Below are positions 48,837 through 50,207 of a DNA stretch of 50,207 nt, in pieces (the first letter of the stretch is position 1; every line of letters begins with the position of its first letter). Source of the DNA: Hominenteromicrobium sp900549945 (lineage in GTDB: Bacteria; Bacillota; Clostridia; Oscillospirales; Acutalibacteraceae); the NCBI GenBank assembly GCA_902472305.1, contig CABRNK010000021.1, positions 1-50,207 of the forward strand, given 5' to 3'. Below the pieces are notes generated by a model, which had not been told where the DNA came from, ran no database searches, and saw only the letters and a list, made by a program, of their open reading frames with translations. The translations under genes were made by a program, and so were the position numbers.

Positions 48837-49364
48837 CTATTTCACCTCGTGCCCGGCCTCCGCCTCCAGCCATTCCCGGATTTCCGCCTGCGCGCTTCCG
48901 GCCGCGGCGCCGCGAAGTGCGAGCCCTCGCCCCAGCACGGCGCCGGGGCACAGCCCGCGCAGGTCGGCTTCACTGCTGCCCATACCGCTGCCCTCGTGCG
49001 TGCAGAATGGCAGAATCCGCTTGCCGGCAAAATCGCCGCTCTCGAGGAAGGTCCACACCGCCATCGGCATCGTGCCGCACCAGTTTGGGTACCCGAGGCA
49101 GACCGTATCGTATGCCGAAAGCTCCGGGAGCGGGTCAGCCAGTGCCGGGCGCGCGTTCGCCTTCAGCTCGGCAAAGGCCGCCTTGCCGCAGGCGCGGTAA
49201 TTCTCGGAATACGGGTTCAGGGGGCGGATCTCATACAGGTCGCCGCCCGTCTGCGCGGCGATCTCCTTCGCCGCCAGCGCCGTGTTGCCGACCGAAAGCT
49301 CCACGATCTCTCCGTTTACATAATTTTCTCCGCTGCGTGAAAAATACGCGACCAATGTTTTCAT
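48837..49364 (-). CDS. Flavodoxin-like protein
   Basis: A 175-residue flavodoxin-fold protein. MKTLVAYFSRSGENY carries the FMN phosphate-binding loop (SRSGENY, 9-15), then GGDLYEIRPLNPY, and the isoalloxazine loops CLGYPNWCGTMP (near 89-100) and FCTHEGSGMGSS (near 120-131). Such short flavodoxins of Clostridia transfer electrons or act in NAD(P)H-dependent quinone or nitro reduction. It has AAAGGA upstream of the ATG and stands between two convergent or co-directional units. Confidence 0.9.
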   Translation of the reverse strand: MKTLVAYFSRSGENYVNGEIVELSVGNTALAAKEIAAQTGGDLYEIRPLNPYSENYRACGKAAFAELKANARPALADPLPELSAYDTVCLGYPNWCGTMPMAVWTFLESGDFAGKRILPFCTHEGSGMGSSEADLRGLCPGAVLGRGLALRGAAAGSAQAEIREWLEAEAGHEVK

Positions 49365-49495
49365 TTGCTCCGTCCTTTCTATAACAAAACCGCGTGCCCG
49401 AAGGGCCTCACCGCGCCGTCACAGCCCGCAGAATTTCGGTGCCGCACACCTTTCGGGGCTTTCTCCCGCACGGCGCGGCCTATCGGGAAGCAGAG

Positions 49496-49534
49496 GGACC
49501 GGAAAAGCGGCGCGCTTTCCCGGTCCTTTCTTTC
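49496..49534. terminator. Terminator downstream of pyrE
   Basis: GGACCGG (49496-49502) pairs with CCGGTCC (49520-49526), with AAAGCG/CGCTTT inside, and TTTCTTTCC follows on the plus strand. The T tract favours plus-strand use, but it lies right after pyrE on the minus strand. Confidence 0.6.
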
Positions 49535-49535
49535 C

Positions 49536-50198
49536 TTACAGGATGCAGTAATCCCGCATGTATTTTTCCATGGCCGGCAGAATTTCATCGTATTCGCCGG
49601 ACTGCACGAGGTAGTCGTGGATGTCCTCGACCGTGACGATCGCATGCACGTTGAGGCCGTACTCCTCCTTGACCTCCATGATCGCGGTCTTGCCGGGGAT
49701 CTTGCCGACCTCGCAGCGGTTCACCGAGATGAACATGTCGTCCACGCGCACGTCGCCGCAGCCATAGAGGATGGGCACCGTCTCGCGCACCGCCGTGCCC
49801 GCCGTGATCACGTCTTCGATAATGATGAGCTTATCGCCGTCCGTCGGCTTGTAGCCGACAAGGCTGCCGCCCTCGCCGTGGTCCTTTTCCTCCTTGCGGT
49901 TGAAAAAGTACGGTTTCGAGATGCCGTATTCGTTGTAGAGCGCCGCCGCGGCCGCCGTGGCGAGCGGAATGCCCTTGTAGGCCGGGCCGAACATCGCGGT
50001 GAAATCCTCGCCGACGGTTTCCTTGACAAGCGCCGCGTAGAATTTGCCGAGCTTTGCGATCTGCTCGCCGGTCTTATAGTTGCCGGTATTGACAAAATAC
50101 GGCGTGTTGCGGCCGCTTTTCGTCACAAACGAGCCGAAGCGCAGCACGTCGGCGGACATCATAAATTCAATAAATGCTTTTTTGCTCTCAGTCAGCAT
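49536..50198 (-). CDS. pyrE: Orotate phosphoribosyltransferase
   Basis: A 220-residue enzyme that joins orotate and PRPP to orotidine 5'-monophosphate in pyrimidine synthesis. The PRPP-binding loop is LIIIEDVITAGTAVRE (about residues 125-140), with the catalytic flexible loop region FFNRKEEKDHGEGG (near 98-111) and the N-terminal FVTKSGRNTPYFVNTGNY typical of Clostridial PyrE. It starts nine bases from the window edge, so its ribosome binding site and any upstream pyr genes are not visible. Confidence 0.93.
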   Translation of the reverse strand: MLTESKKAFIEFMMSADVLRFGSFVTKSGRNTPYFVNTGNYKTGEQIAKLGKFYAALVKETVGEDFTAMFGPAYKGIPLATAAAAALYNEYGISKPYFFNRKEEKDHGEGGSLVGYKPTDGDKLIIIEDVITAGTAVRETVPILYGCGDVRVDDMFISVNRCEVGKIPGKTAIMEVKEEYGLNVHAIVTVEDIHDYLVQSGEYDEILPAMEKYMRDYCIL

Positions 50199-50207
50199 GC
50201 TAGATCG

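Overview
The window reads as chromosome of an anaerobic, endospore-forming Firmicute of class Clostridia with a GC-rich genome, probably Oscillospiraceae/Ruminococcaceae-like. The evidence is sporulation genes (spo0A, a SpoIVB protease), Gram-positive style ribosome binding sites, sigma-A type promoters, and codons rich in G/C at the third position from about 9.4 kb onward. The exact genus cannot be read from the sequence.

Region 1 (1-6752) is the right part of an integrative mobilizable element with a lower GC content than the rest. It carries two sigma-region-4-like proteins, a RepA-type hexameric helicase, a MobV relaxase, a ParB-like protein, a YdbC/PC4-like protein, a small unknown protein and a large serine recombinase. 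Between helicase and relaxase lies a compact control region. It has an oriT that closely follows the MobV/pMV158 consensus (minus strand, about 2164-2203), flanked almost symmetrically by two direct and two inverted copies of a 40-bp iteron-like repeat.

Region 2 (6753-9357) is a gene-poor junction followed by a three-gene unit: a BlaI-type repressor, an M56 (BlaR1-like) membrane metalloprotease without a penicillin sensor domain, and a 42-residue Trp/Arg-rich protein. Codon usage changes abruptly inside the protease gene.

Region 3 (9431-19211) holds a Gfo/Idh/MocA oxidoreductase and, divergently, an eight-gene operon. The operon has an ABC importer of the peptide/nickel type (binding protein, two ATPases, two permeases) followed by larE, larB and larC, the three genes that make the nickel-pincer nucleotide cofactor. 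It therefore looks like a nickel uptake plus cofactor assembly line. Its leader contains a terminator-like hairpin, and LarC carries a long His-rich nickel-binding-type insert encoded by an 18-bp tandem repeat. No larA or other obvious user of the cofactor is in the window.

Region 4 (19225-29078) contains DUF2975/XRE/DUF4173 membrane-regulator genes, a SpoIVB protease, a cold-shock protein, a GH172 (DUF2961) glycosidase with a LacI-like palindromic operator, a MATE exporter, a LysR regulator and Spo0A. The Spo0A receiver lacks both the phosphoacceptor Asp (Glu56) and the conserved Lys (Gln107), while its DNA-binding domain is intact.

Region 5 (29123-50198) is chromosomal housekeeping and transport: a heterodimer-type ABC exporter pair, NUDIX hydrolase, aldose epimerase, D-aminoacyl-tRNA deacylase, MscS channel, DUF3737 protein, a second MATE exporter, an MFS transporter with a frameshifted end beside a divergent AraC regulator, XRE regulators, a Vat-like acetyltransferase, a ThuA/SDR/degenerate-SDR operon, a ricin-lectin protein with a histone-H1-like tail, a P-type cation ATPase, a flavodoxin and pyrE. 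Many transcription units show sigma-A promoters with exact 17-bp spacing and clear intrinsic terminators, which fixed several start codons. No tRNA, rRNA or CRISPR array was seen.
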